From Planctomycetota bacterium (GTDB taxonomy: Bacteria > Planctomycetota > Planctomycetia > Planctomycetales > Planctomycetaceae), in the NCBI GenBank assembly GCA_023429275.1, contig JAEYWB010000149.1, positions 1 through 9,147 of the forward strand: a DNA stretch of 9,147 bases. Direction: 5' to 3'. Numbering within the stretch: position 1 is the stretch's first letter; each line of letters starts with the position of its first letter. Shown in pieces: positions 1 through 8,488 of the stretch. Below the pieces are notes generated by a model, which made no database searches, had not been told where the DNA came from, and was given only the letters and a program-made list of their open reading frames with translations. Made by a program: the position numbers and the translations under genes.

Positions 1-193
1 CAAGTACTCACTGTACCTCGGCGGGAATGCCCAGGGGACCCGGCTCGCCTTCCTCTACGAGGACATGGTCCCGCAGGAAGCCCTCGCCCCGAAGCTGAGC
101 CCGCTGTTCGCCCGCTACAAGGTTCAGCGACAGGGGAGCGAGTCGTTCGGAGACTTTTGCCACCGCCTCGGCCCCGAGGCGCTCAAGGGCTGA
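1..193 (+). CDS. sir: Sulfite reductase, C-terminal fragment (ferredoxin/NirA type)
   Basis: Codons are read from base 2 and end at TGA 191-193, giving 63 visible residues; the start lies left of the window. The fragment opens KYSLYLGGNAQGTRLAFLYE and later has an E-S-F-G-D-F-C-H-R-L-G segment followed by E-A-L. This is the conserved C-terminal tail of assimilatory sulfite reductase hemoproteins. It resembles the plant and cyanobacterial ferredoxin-dependent form more than enterobacterial CysI. The family reduces sulfite to sulfide in the cytoplasm with a siroheme and a [4Fe-4S] cluster, but the cluster-binding cysteines are outside the window and cannot be checked. A nitrite reductase of the same superfamily is the main alternative. 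The gene converges with the phosphoesterase gene, with a strong hairpin between them. Confidence 0.85.
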   Translation, partial: KYSLYLGGNAQGTRLAFLYEDMVPQEALAPKLSPLFARYKVQRQGSESFGDFCHRLGPEALKG

Positions 194-262
194 GCGGCAC
201 GACCTTCCTGGTATCGATTTTCTGCCACCGGGGTCAGGGAGGTGTCAGAGATGTCGGTAAAC

Positions 263-289
263 AGCCCGTGCCGTCCCCCGGCACGGGCT
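263..289. terminator. Strong hairpin between convergent genes, probable bidirectional terminator
   Basis: AGCCCGTGCCG (263-273) pairs perfectly with CGGCACGGGCT (279-289) across a five-base loop, TCCCC. The stem is 11 bp and very GC-rich. It lies 70 bp after the sulfite reductase stop and about 47 bp after the stop of the minus-strand phosphoesterase, so it could end both transcripts. There is no proper T run on the plus side and only a short TTT on the minus side. It may therefore work with a factor, or act as a 3'-end stabiliser, rather than as a classic intrinsic terminator. Confidence 0.65.
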
Positions 290-336
290 CAGCGCGCTCC
301 TCCCCTCTCGGCGGCTGGCCAGCTTCTCCCGCGGCC

Positions 337-1548
337 TCACAGCTCGACGGTCTGCAGGATCTTGCCGTCGAGGGACCGCATCGTGAGCGAGAGCGACTTG
401 CGCGTCGCGTGACCCTCGATGATCGTTGCGGCGGTCGGCTTCGGGCCTCCGCCGATGAGCTGCGAGATCGGACGGGCCCCGCCCGCGGGGAGCCACTTGT
501 GGTCGTGCGTGTGGCCCGAGACGACGAGCTTCACGCCGCTCGCCCGGAGCGTCTCCAGCCACGCGTCGCGGCAGACCTTGCTGAAGGTCCAGGCCCCCCG
601 CTGTTCCTCGGTCGTCCACCACAGCGGAATATGGCAGAACAGGACCTTGTGCTCGGCCGAGGCGAACCAGGTCTCTTTCGTCACCCGGGCGAGCCATTCC
701 GCCTGCCGCTGACGCATCGCGTCGAATCCAGCGAGGCCGCCGAACACCGGGTGGTCGTCCGGCTTGTCCTCGCCCGTGTCGAGGACCAGTGCGGCGAGCG
801 GACCGCTCCGGAACGCGTAGTAGAACCGGTCGTGCGGCGTCCCGGTGAAACGTGAGAGCGAGCGGGCGGCCGGACCGCGGACGTCGTGGTTGCCCCGGGC
901 ATACGCCATCGGCCAGCGGGCCGCGCCCTCCAGGCCCCCCGGCGAGAGGTACTGGTTGGCCATCTTCTCCTCGCTGTAGACGTCGTTCGTCTGGTCGCCG
1001 TTCCACAGAAGGAAGTCGGGCGCGATCTTCTGCGTCTCGCGCTGCAGCGCCGTGATCGTCTCGAGGTTCTCGTGGGTATCGTTCCAGACGACGAACCGCG
1101 TCTCCGGAGCAGCCCCGTTCAGGACGCGAAAGCTCAGTTCGGGGGAAACGACAGGTTCGCCGCGGAAGATCTTGTAGGCATTCTGGAAGTCGATCGGGAC
1201 GGCGGTGACGCGGTAGGCGACCTCCTCGCCCGGCTCGAGCGGCGGGAGCCGGAACTTGAGGACGAACCGATCGTACGGCAGCAGGCCTCCCGTCTCGGCA
1301 TCGATCCGCTGCCACGCCTGTCCGGTCCGTTTCAGTTCGACGAACCCGGTCGCCGGGCCGCTCAAGGCCTGCAGGATCGCAAGGGAATCTCCCGCCGGCC
1401 CGGTCAGGACTGGAAGTCCCCGCAGGACCGAAGCTGCGGACGCGGGAGTCCCCTTCTCCTCCGCCGCATCGCTTTTCCGGCCGAGCGAAATCGCCGAGGC
1501 CGCGGCCGTGATGGAAAGAGTCTCACGCAGGAAGGTTCGTCGTTCCAT
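337..1548 (-). CDS. Tat-exported calcineurin-like metallophosphoesterase with N-terminal beta domain
   Basis: This 403-residue protein begins MERRTFLRETLSITAAASAI: a twin-arginine motif (R3-R4-T-F-L-R) and a short alanine-rich hydrophobic stretch, so export by Tat is likely. Residues about 45-145 look like the Fn3/Ig-like domain that precedes the catalytic domain in purple-acid-phosphatase-type enzymes. The catalytic part carries the metal-site motifs in order: D157-T-H159, G183-D... as GDQTND (184-189), GNHD (219-222), H306 in CHIPLWW, and GHTHDH (345-350). All expected ligands are present, so it should be an active di-metal phosphoesterase, probably periplasmic. The substrate (phosphomonoester, diester or nucleotide) cannot be told. 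The start is fixed by the Tat motif; no clear Shine-Dalgarno sequence precedes it. It lies 91 bp downstream of the histidine kinase on the same strand and may be co-transcribed with it. Confidence 0.9.
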   Translation of the reverse strand: MERRTFLRETLSITAAASAISLGRKSDAAEEKGTPASAASVLRGLPVLTGPAGDSLAILQALSGPATGFVELKRTGQAWQRIDAETGGLLPYDRFVLKFRLPPLEPGEEVAYRVTAVPIDFQNAYKIFRGEPVVSPELSFRVLNGAAPETRFVVWNDTHENLETITALQRETQKIAPDFLLWNGDQTNDVYSEEKMANQYLSPGGLEGAARWPMAYARGNHDVRGPAARSLSRFTGTPHDRFYYAFRSGPLAALVLDTGEDKPDDHPVFGGLAGFDAMRQRQAEWLARVTKETWFASAEHKVLFCHIPLWWTTEEQRGAWTFSKVCRDAWLETLRASGVKLVVSGHTHDHKWLPAGGARPISQLIGGGPKPTAATIIEGHATRKSLSLTMRSLDGKILQTVEL

Positions 1549-1639
1549 GGGTCAAAATGGGAGAGAGGGTTTCAAAGCGAGACCGGGACGGTGTCCGCCG
1601 CGATCATACAGCGGGATTCCGTTCCTGACTCCCTCGCCA

Positions 1640-4150
<2,511 letters not shown>

Positions 4151-4371
4151 GGCTCGTTCCCGCGTACGAGAGACCGATGTTACCCCGGCGACCGGAGAGA
4201 AAGACACCCTGCAATGACTGCCGGTTTGAAGCAGGCAGCGAGCCGGGGCCCGCCGGTTGAGCCATTCCGGTTTGTGTTCGCGTCGTCCCGCTGATATCAC
4301 CTGCTCAGTTGGCCCGGTCGAGGGACCGATCCGTCTCTTCTCTCAATCCAGTCTGGAAGGATTTCCCGCTC
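4151..4371. promoter_or_regulatory. Divergent intergenic region between kinase and DUF3467 operon
   Basis: These 221 bp separate the start of the minus-strand kinase from the start of the plus-strand DUF3467 gene, so promoters for both directions should be here. I could not identify a convincing -35/-10 pair, operator or riboswitch by eye. The only clear element is the ribosome-binding site at 4355-4361. The call rests on gene orientation. If the kinase used an upstream start near 4300, the region would shrink to about 70 bp. Confidence 0.45.
4355..4361 (+). promoter_or_regulatory. Ribosome-binding site of the first DUF3467 gene
   Basis: GGAAGGA lies 10 bases before ATG 4372. It decides the start: the frame is open further upstream to a TTG at 4309, but that start would add 21 residues unlike the family and would leave this strong site inside the gene. 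Confidence 0.7.
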
Positions 4372-4710
4372 ATGAGCACGCCGCAAGCCCCCGGACCCAA
4401 TCCCGCCTCGCAGGAGAACACGGTCCGGATCGAGGTCGATGACTCCCAGGTCGACGCGCAGTACGCCAACTGGTGCCGGGTGTCGATCACCCCGGAAGAA
4501 GTGATTCTCGACCTCGCCCTGAACCCCAATCCGCTCGCCCAGGTTCAGAAGTTCAAGGTTTCGAACCGGGTCATCCTCAACTTCTACTGGGCGAAACGGC
4601 TTGCGGCCCTCCTGAACGAGACCGTCCAGCGCCACGAGAAGGCCTTCGGCAAGGTCGAAACCGACTTCCGGAAGCGGCTGAGCTCCCCCGAGGGTGACGC
4701 CAGGGGCTGA
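4372..4710 (+). CDS. Single-domain DUF3467 protein
   Basis: This is a 112-residue protein with no signal peptide or membrane segment, so probably cytoplasmic. After a polar, proline-rich start (1-17), one DUF3467-like module covers about residues 18-105. Recognisable elements are a [10 protein letters not shown] strand (29-37), P-E-E-V-I-L-D (41-47), a second strand (62-70), a helix around A74-K-R-L-A-A-L-L-N, and the ending E-K-A-F-G (89-93). DUF3467 is a small domain of unknown biochemical role found in many bacteria; assignment is from recall of the family pattern. The next gene starts 61 bp downstream on the same strand and encodes two more such modules, so an operon and perhaps a complex are likely. 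No catalytic motif is apparent, which suggests a structural, binding or assembly role, but this is inference. Confidence 0.85.
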   Translation: MSTPQAPGPNPASQENTVRIEVDDSQVDAQYANWCRVSITPEEVILDLALNPNPLAQVQKFKVSNRVILNFYWAKRLAALLNETVQRHEKAFGKVETDFRKRLSSPEGDARG

Positions 4711-4732
4711 TTGCAGGCGGACGACGTGGACC

Positions 4733-4745
4733 GGGGGCAGCCCCC
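4733..4745 (+). other. Short GC hairpin between the two DUF3467 genes
   Basis: GGGGG and CCCCC flank a three-base CAG loop, giving a compact 5-bp all-GC stem 22 bases after the first DUF3467 stop and 10 bases before the ribosome-binding site of the next gene. It might modulate relative expression or protect a processed mRNA end. A stem this short also occurs by chance in GC-rich DNA. Confidence 0.3.
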
Positions 4746-4755
4746 TCGCCACGCC

Positions 4756-4765
4756 GGAGTAAGGA
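4756..4765 (+). promoter_or_regulatory. Ribosome-binding site of the two-module DUF3467 gene
   Basis: GGAGTAAGGA holds two Shine-Dalgarno cores, GGAG and AAGGA, the second ending 6 bases before ATG 4772. An ATG at 4765 overlaps the site but opens a different frame without family similarity, so 4772 is preferred. Confidence 0.7.
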
Positions 4766-4771
4766 TGACCG

Positions 4772-5470
4772 ATGACGAACTCCCCAGAGAACGGACCCGA
4801 CGACAATCCCGGAAGAGATCCCGAAAGGGAACCCGAAAGGGAACCCGACGGAGAGCCTGTCCAGGGTCAGGTGCGGCACTCGAACGTCAGTGCCCGGGTT
4901 CCGGAGGAGATCGGCGCCGGGGTGTTCTCGAACGGCGTGCTGATCCTCACAGGGACGTTCGAGATCGTTCTCGACTTCCTGCTCCGGCTCGGGGAGCCGC
5001 ATCGCGTCGTGGCCCGCGTCGTCCTCCCGATCCCGGTCGCCAGGCAGTTCGTCCTGGCGCTGCAGGACAACCTCCGGAACTACGAGGAGCGGTTCGGGCC
5101 GCCCTTGATGCCTCGCTTCCGCCCGACGGGAGAACTCCCCGTCGCGAAGGACCTGGGGATCTCCGGAGGACCGATCCCGGGGATCAGCGAGTCCCTGCAT
5201 CCCGAGAACTCGCCCGCCCCGCCCGGCGGGTCGGTCCCGTCGATTGACGACATCTACAGCGACCTGCGGATTGCGGACTCGATCCTCGCCGGTCGATACG
5301 CGAACGCCGTGCTGATCCGGCATTCGGCGACGGAGTTCTCGTTCGACTTCCTCACGAACATCTACCCCCGTTCGGCGGTCTCGGCCCGAGTCCACATGGC
5401 GGCCCCGAATGTCCCCGGGATGCTGCAGTCGCTCATCCGGTCGGTCCAGACCGCCCCGCCGCCGCAGTAG
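4772..5470 (+). CDS. Protein with two DUF3467-like modules
   Basis: This 232-residue protein has no signal peptide or membrane segment. Residues 1-33 are a polar charged tail with a P-E-R-E-type repeat. Module 1 spans about 35-110: A49-G-V-F-S-N-G-V-L-I, then F-E-I-V-L-D-F (63-69), a strand with A-R-V-V-L-P, and a helix ending N-Y-E-E-R-F-G (103-109). A linker rich in proline and glycine follows (110-158). Module 2 spans about 165-226: G174-R-Y-A-N-A-V-L-I, then T-E-F-S-F-D-F (187-193), A-R-V-H-M-A and a final helix, ending without the E-x-F-G tail. The parallel motifs suggest internal duplication followed by divergence. The preceding gene carries a third module 61 bp away, so the two products may assemble together. 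The domain's function is unknown and no catalytic residues are evident. Module 2 is the more diverged and its assignment the less certain. Confidence 0.85.
   Translation: MTNSPENGPDDNPGRDPEREPEREPDGEPVQGQVRHSNVSARVPEEIGAGVFSNGVLILTGTFEIVLDFLLRLGEPHRVVARVVLPIPVARQFVLALQDNLRNYEERFGPPLMPRFRPTGELPVAKDLGISGGPIPGISESLHPENSPAPPGGSVPSIDDIYSDLRIADSILAGRYANAVLIRHSATEFSFDFLTNIYPRSAVSARVHMAAPNVPGMLQSLIRSVQTAPPPQ
4809..4856 (+). repeat. Four 12-bp tandem units encoding a charged tail
   Basis: Units start at 4809, 4821, 4833 and 4845. The middle two are identical (CCGAAAGGGAAC); the outer two are degenerate (CCGGAAGAGATC and CCGACGGAGAGC). Because the unit is a multiple of three, copy number can change without breaking the frame. 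It encodes a repeating Pro-Glu-Arg-Glu type segment in the N-terminal tail of the two-module DUF3467 protein. Confidence 0.8.
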
Positions 5471-5582
5471 CAGGTCCCACCCCGCTGTCAGCACAGCGAT
5501 GTTTGCCACGTCCGTCATGCCGAGGACGGAGGCAGGACACTTTCCGGCCTGACCTCCTGCGGTCAGAACGTATGATCCCTAA

Positions 5583-5598
5583 CCGGGGCCGTCCCCGG
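5583..5598 (+). terminator. Possible weak terminator after the DUF3467 genes
   Basis: CCGGGG (5583-5588) pairs with CCCCGG (5593-5598) across a four-base loop. It lies about 110 bp after the DUF3467 operon and 45 bp before the next start. No T run follows, so it could equally be a leader structure of the beta-propeller mRNA or chance pairing. Otherwise the 172-bp gap (5471-5642) shows only the ribosome-binding site of the next gene. Confidence 0.25.
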
Positions 5599-5631
5599 GC
5601 GGCGACAAGAGACGGCCGCTTCCCCCTCAGC

Positions 5632-5635
5632 AAGG
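5632..5635 (+). promoter_or_regulatory. Ribosome-binding site of the beta-propeller gene
   Basis: AAGG lies 7 bases before ATG 5643. A GTG at 5640 directly abuts that ATG in the same frame; spacing favours the ATG, and the two starts differ by only one residue. Confidence 0.5.
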
Positions 5636-5642
5636 TGGCGTG

Positions 5643-6941
5643 ATGCGAAGCCTGTCCGGCGTGATGGTTGTTCTGGCATTTGCCGCATCGGCCGTCGCGG
5701 ACGACTGGCCCCAGTGGATGGGACCGAAACGGGACGGCGTCTGGCGCGAGAGCGGGATCGTCGATGCGTTTTCGCCGGAAGGCCCCAAGGTCCGCTGGCG
5801 ACGACCGGTCGGCGGCGGCTACGCGGGCCCCGCGGTCGCGGCGGGGAAGGTCTATGTCACGGACCGGCAGATCAAAGAGGGAGGCGAATCGACCGAGCGG
5901 GTCCTGTGCCTCAATGAGGCGGACGGGCAGATTCTCTGGAAGCACGAATACGCGTGTCCGTACACCGTCAGTTATCCGGCGGGGCCGCGCTGCACCCCGA
6001 CGATCGATGGCGAGCGGGTTTACACATTGGGCGCTCAGGGACATTTGTTCTGCTTCAACGCCGCCGACGGCGCGATTGTCTGGTCGAAAGAGTTTCTCAA
6101 GGAGTTCCATCTGAAGAACGCTCCGGTCTGGGGCTTTGCAGCCCATCCGCTGGTCGATGGCAACAAGCTGATCTGTTTCGTCGGTGGAAAGGGATCGACC
6201 GTCGTCGCCTTCGACAAGCGGACGGGCGGCGAACTCTGGCGGGCGGTCGATTCCCTCACCGCTCACGGCCCCGGCTACGGCGCCCCGATCATCATCGAAC
6301 ACAACGGTCGCCGGATCCTGCTGGCATTCCATCCCGACGGCCTCTCCGCCCTGGACCCCGAGACCGGCAAAGTCCTGTGGACGCACGAGTGGAAGATCAA
6401 CTTCGGTCTCACGACGCCGCTGCCGCGCGTGGTGAACGGCGAGATCTTCCTGACCGCCTTCTACGACGGGGCGCGGCTCCTCAAGCTCTCGGAGGACGGC
6501 GGCAACGTCACCGAGATCTGGAAGCGGAAGGGGAAGAGCGAGCGGAACACGGACGGCCTGCACTCCATCATGCCGACCCCCTGGTTCGACGGCGACCTGG
6601 TCTTCGGCGTCTGCAGCTACGGCGAACTCCGCGGCCTCGACGCCCGGACCGGAGATCGCCTCTGGATGACCTACGAAGCGACCGGCGGAAAGTCCCAGCG
6701 CTGGGCGAATGCCTTCCTGATCCGGCACGACGACCGGTTCTTCCTCGCGAACGAACAGGGAGACCTGATCATCGCCCGCCTCGACCGCGAGGGCTACCAC
6801 GAACTCAGCCGTACCCACCTGATCGAGCCAACCGGCAGCGCCCAGCAACGAAAAGTCGTCTGGTCGCACCCGGCCTTCGCGAACAAGTCGATCTTCCTCC
6901 GAAACGACGAGGAAATCGTGAGCGCCTCGCTGGCAAAGTGA
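5643..6941 (+). CDS. Secreted PQQ-like beta-propeller repeat protein
   Basis: This 432-residue protein starts with a Sec-type signal peptide: M-R-S-L, a hydrophobic core (about 6-16), and a probable cleavage site A-V-A|D-D at 19/20. The mature end D-W-P-Q-W-M-G-P (20-28) is typical of planctomycete PQQ-like proteins. Propeller blades are marked by repeated turn-plus-tryptophan motifs: DGQILWK (94-100), DGAIVWS (142-148), TGGELWR (194-200), TGKVLWT (241-247), a divergent EIWKR (291-295) and TGDRLWM (337-343). The family folds like quinoprotein dehydrogenases and BamB. However, I see no evidence of quinone-binding or catalytic residues and no heme motif, so a binding or scaffold role outside the cytoplasm is as likely as an enzyme activity. 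It stands alone on its strand and converges on the DUF1501 gene. The long open frame on the opposite strand is a GC-rich shadow. Confidence 0.9.
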   Translation: MRSLSGVMVVLAFAASAVADDWPQWMGPKRDGVWRESGIVDAFSPEGPKVRWRRPVGGGYAGPAVAAGKVYVTDRQIKEGGESTERVLCLNEADGQILWKHEYACPYTVSYPAGPRCTPTIDGERVYTLGAQGHLFCFNAADGAIVWSKEFLKEFHLKNAPVWGFAAHPLVDGNKLICFVGGKGSTVVAFDKRTGGELWRAVDSLTAHGPGYGAPIIIEHNGRRILLAFHPDGLSALDPETGKVLWTHEWKINFGLTTPLPRVVNGEIFLTAFYDGARLLKLSEDGGNVTEIWKRKGKSERNTDGLHSIMPTPWFDGDLVFGVCSYGELRGLDARTGDRLWMTYEATGGKSQRWANAFLIRHDDRFFLANEQGDLIIARLDREGYHELSRTHLIEPTGSAQQRKVVWSHPAFANKSIFLRNDEEIVSASLAK

Positions 6942-6986
6942 TGCCACCGTTTGAAGGAGTTCACTTGCGAGCGAGGGCAGTAGGAT

Positions 6987-7002
6987 GCGGCCGGCGCGCC
7001 GC
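6987..7002. terminator. Possible terminator hairpin between convergent genes
   Basis: GCGGC (6987-6991) pairs with GCCGC (6998-7002) in the 64-bp gap between the beta-propeller stop and the stop of the DUF1501 gene. The stem is 5 bp with a six-base GC-rich loop and no T run on either side. Position between two converging genes is the main support. Confidence 0.3.
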
Positions 7003-7005
7003 TGA

Positions 7006-8409
7006 TCACGCGATGATCTCCTGGACCACTCTCCCATCGACATCGGTCAGGCGATAGTCCCGGCCGGCGTGGCGGTAAGTCAGCTGCTCATGGTTGAGGC
7101 CCAGCAGGTGCAGGATCGTCGCGTGGAAATCGTGGACATGCACCTTGTCCTTGCCGACCGCCACCCCGTAGTCGTCTGACTCGCCGTAGGTCATCCCTCC
7201 CTTTACGCCCCCGCCCGCGAGCCACGACGAAAACACCTGGTGGTGATGCTCCCGTCCCTTGGCGTCGGCACTGACGTTGTACGGCGTGCGGCCGAACTCG
7301 GTGGTCCAGACAACAAGCGTCGAGTCGAGCATCCCCTGACGTTTGAGATCGGTCAACAGCCCCGACAGCGGCTTGTCGATCGCCTGCGCGAGAGGACCGT
7401 GGGCCGCCATGTCTCCATGGGAATCCCAGTTGCTGGCCGATCCCGATCCGGTGTCGATCAGCTCGATGAACCGGACTCCGCGCTGGACGAGCCGGCGGGC
7501 GACAAGGCACTGCCAGCCGAAGGTCGTCGTCACGCCCCGTTTCAGGCCGTACAGATCGAGCGTCTCGTCGGTCTCGCTTGAGAGGTTGAAGGCGTCGGGG
7601 GCCTCGCGCGGCATCCCGACGGCTGTCTCGAAGGAGCGGATCCGCGCCTCCAGGGCGAGATCGGCCTGGCGGTTTGCCTGGTGCTCCTTGTTCAGAGTCG
7701 CGAGGTACTCGAGTTCCGCCCGCTGAAGATCGTCCGTCAGGCTGCCGCGGGCGAGATTCGGGAGCGGTTCGTTGCCCGGGAGAACGTGCGTCCCCTGGTG
7801 ACACCCGGGAAGGAAATCGCTCCCCCACGTCTGGGCGCCGGCGTAGGGGGCGGCGGAGGCCAGCACCATGAACGAGGGGAGGTTGCGGTTCTCGGTCCCC
7901 AGTCCATAGCTCACCCAGGCCCCGATGCTCGGGCGGGCGAAGTTGAACGATCCGGTATGCATCCCCATCGTCGCCTTGTCGTGACCGGTGTGGTCTCCCG
8001 ACACCGAGTTCAGGATGCAGACGTCGTCGATGACGGTCGACAGATGGGGAAACAGATCGCTGACGTAGACTCCGCTTTCACCCCGGGGGCGGAACTCCCA
8101 GTTCGGGCGCTTCAGGAATCGCGGAAACTCACCCTTCTTCCCCTGCCAGTTGTCGACGGTGATCGTCTTGCCGTGATCGGCGAACAGCTTCGGCTTGTAG
8201 TCGAAGGTGTCGACGTGCGATGCCCCGCCCGTCGAGAAGACGAAGATCACGTTCTTCGCCCGGGCGGGGAAGTGCGACTCTCGCGCGGCCAGGGGATCGG
8301 TCTGGGAAGCCGACGCTTCGTTCGCCCCTTCCGACAGCATCGCCGCGAGGGCCAGGCTCCCGAATCCACCAGCGGCCTGCTGGAGAATCTGTCGACGCGA
8401 GAGGTTCAT
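7006..8409 (-). CDS. DUF1501 family protein with Tat signal
   Basis: The 467-residue length fits the family. The N-terminus MNLSRRQILQQAAGGFGSLA is a twin-arginine signal (S4-R5-R6-Q-I-L), so the protein is probably exported folded. Family hallmarks appear in order: GGASHVDTFDYKP (61-73), GDHTGHD (138-144), PSIGAW (160-165), NWDSH (327-331), TTEFGRTP (369-376), GREHHH (385-390) followed by a WLAGGGVKGG segment, and a C-terminal HAGRDYRLTDVDG stretch (447-459). DUF1501 is related to the alkaline phosphatase/sulfatase superfamily, and the conserved Asp and His residues look like metal ligands, so a metal-dependent hydrolase is plausible, but no substrate is established. The upstream DUF1553 gene ends 79 bp away on the same strand; this pair is characteristic of planctomycetes and is probably one operon. 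The start is fixed by the Tat motif although no Shine-Dalgarno sequence is visible. Confidence 0.95.
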   Translation of the reverse strand: MNLSRRQILQQAAGGFGSLALAAMLSEGANEASASQTDPLAARESHFPARAKNVIFVFSTGGASHVDTFDYKPKLFADHGKTITVDNWQGKKGEFPRFLKRPNWEFRPRGESGVYVSDLFPHLSTVIDDVCILNSVSGDHTGHDKATMGMHTGSFNFARPSIGAWVSYGLGTENRNLPSFMVLASAAPYAGAQTWGSDFLPGCHQGTHVLPGNEPLPNLARGSLTDDLQRAELEYLATLNKEHQANRQADLALEARIRSFETAVGMPREAPDAFNLSSETDETLDLYGLKRGVTTTFGWQCLVARRLVQRGVRFIELIDTGSGSASNWDSHGDMAAHGPLAQAIDKPLSGLLTDLKRQGMLDSTLVVWTTEFGRTPYNVSADAKGREHHHQVFSSWLAGGGVKGGMTYGESDDYGVAVGKDKVHVHDFHATILHLLGLNHEQLTYRHAGRDYRLTDVDGRVVQEIIA

Positions 8410-8488
8410 GATGGGATCTCGGGTGGGATCGAGGATGGTTGGCGGGAGTCCAGGTCATTCGCACAGCGGGCGGCTCGGCGGATGGAGC

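Noticed and set aside
245..1315. A 356-codon minus-strand frame overlapping the phosphoesterase
   Set aside because: It is a shifted frame of the same strand, without motifs. The 337-1548 frame carries the Tat leader and every metal-site motif.
4151..4300. N-terminal extension of the kinase by 50 residues
   Set aside because: The extra residues are Arg-rich, resemble no domain and would leave little room for divergent promoters. ATG 4150 or 4132 fits better with the coiled coil and PAS domain that follow.
4820..4841. Two CCC-GAAA-GGG mini-hairpins with GNRA-type loops
   Set aside because: They arise directly from the identical 12-bp coding repeat and have only 3-bp stems, so an RNA function is not supported.
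4711..5247. A 178-codon plus-strand frame beginning in the gap between the DUF3467 genes
   Set aside because: It overlaps the two-module DUF3467 gene in another frame and its translation is Arg/Pro/Gly-rich with no family pattern.
6993..7000. Perfect 8-bp palindrome GGCGCGCC
   Set aside because: Such palindromes are common by chance in GC-rich DNA, and nothing around it suggests an operator or attachment site.
5433..7043. A 536-codon open frame on the minus strand opposite the beta-propeller gene
   Set aside because: Its translation is rich in R, G, P, V and D with no recognisable domain. The plus-strand frame encodes a signal peptide and a clear repeat family. Long antisense frames are expected in DNA this rich in GC.
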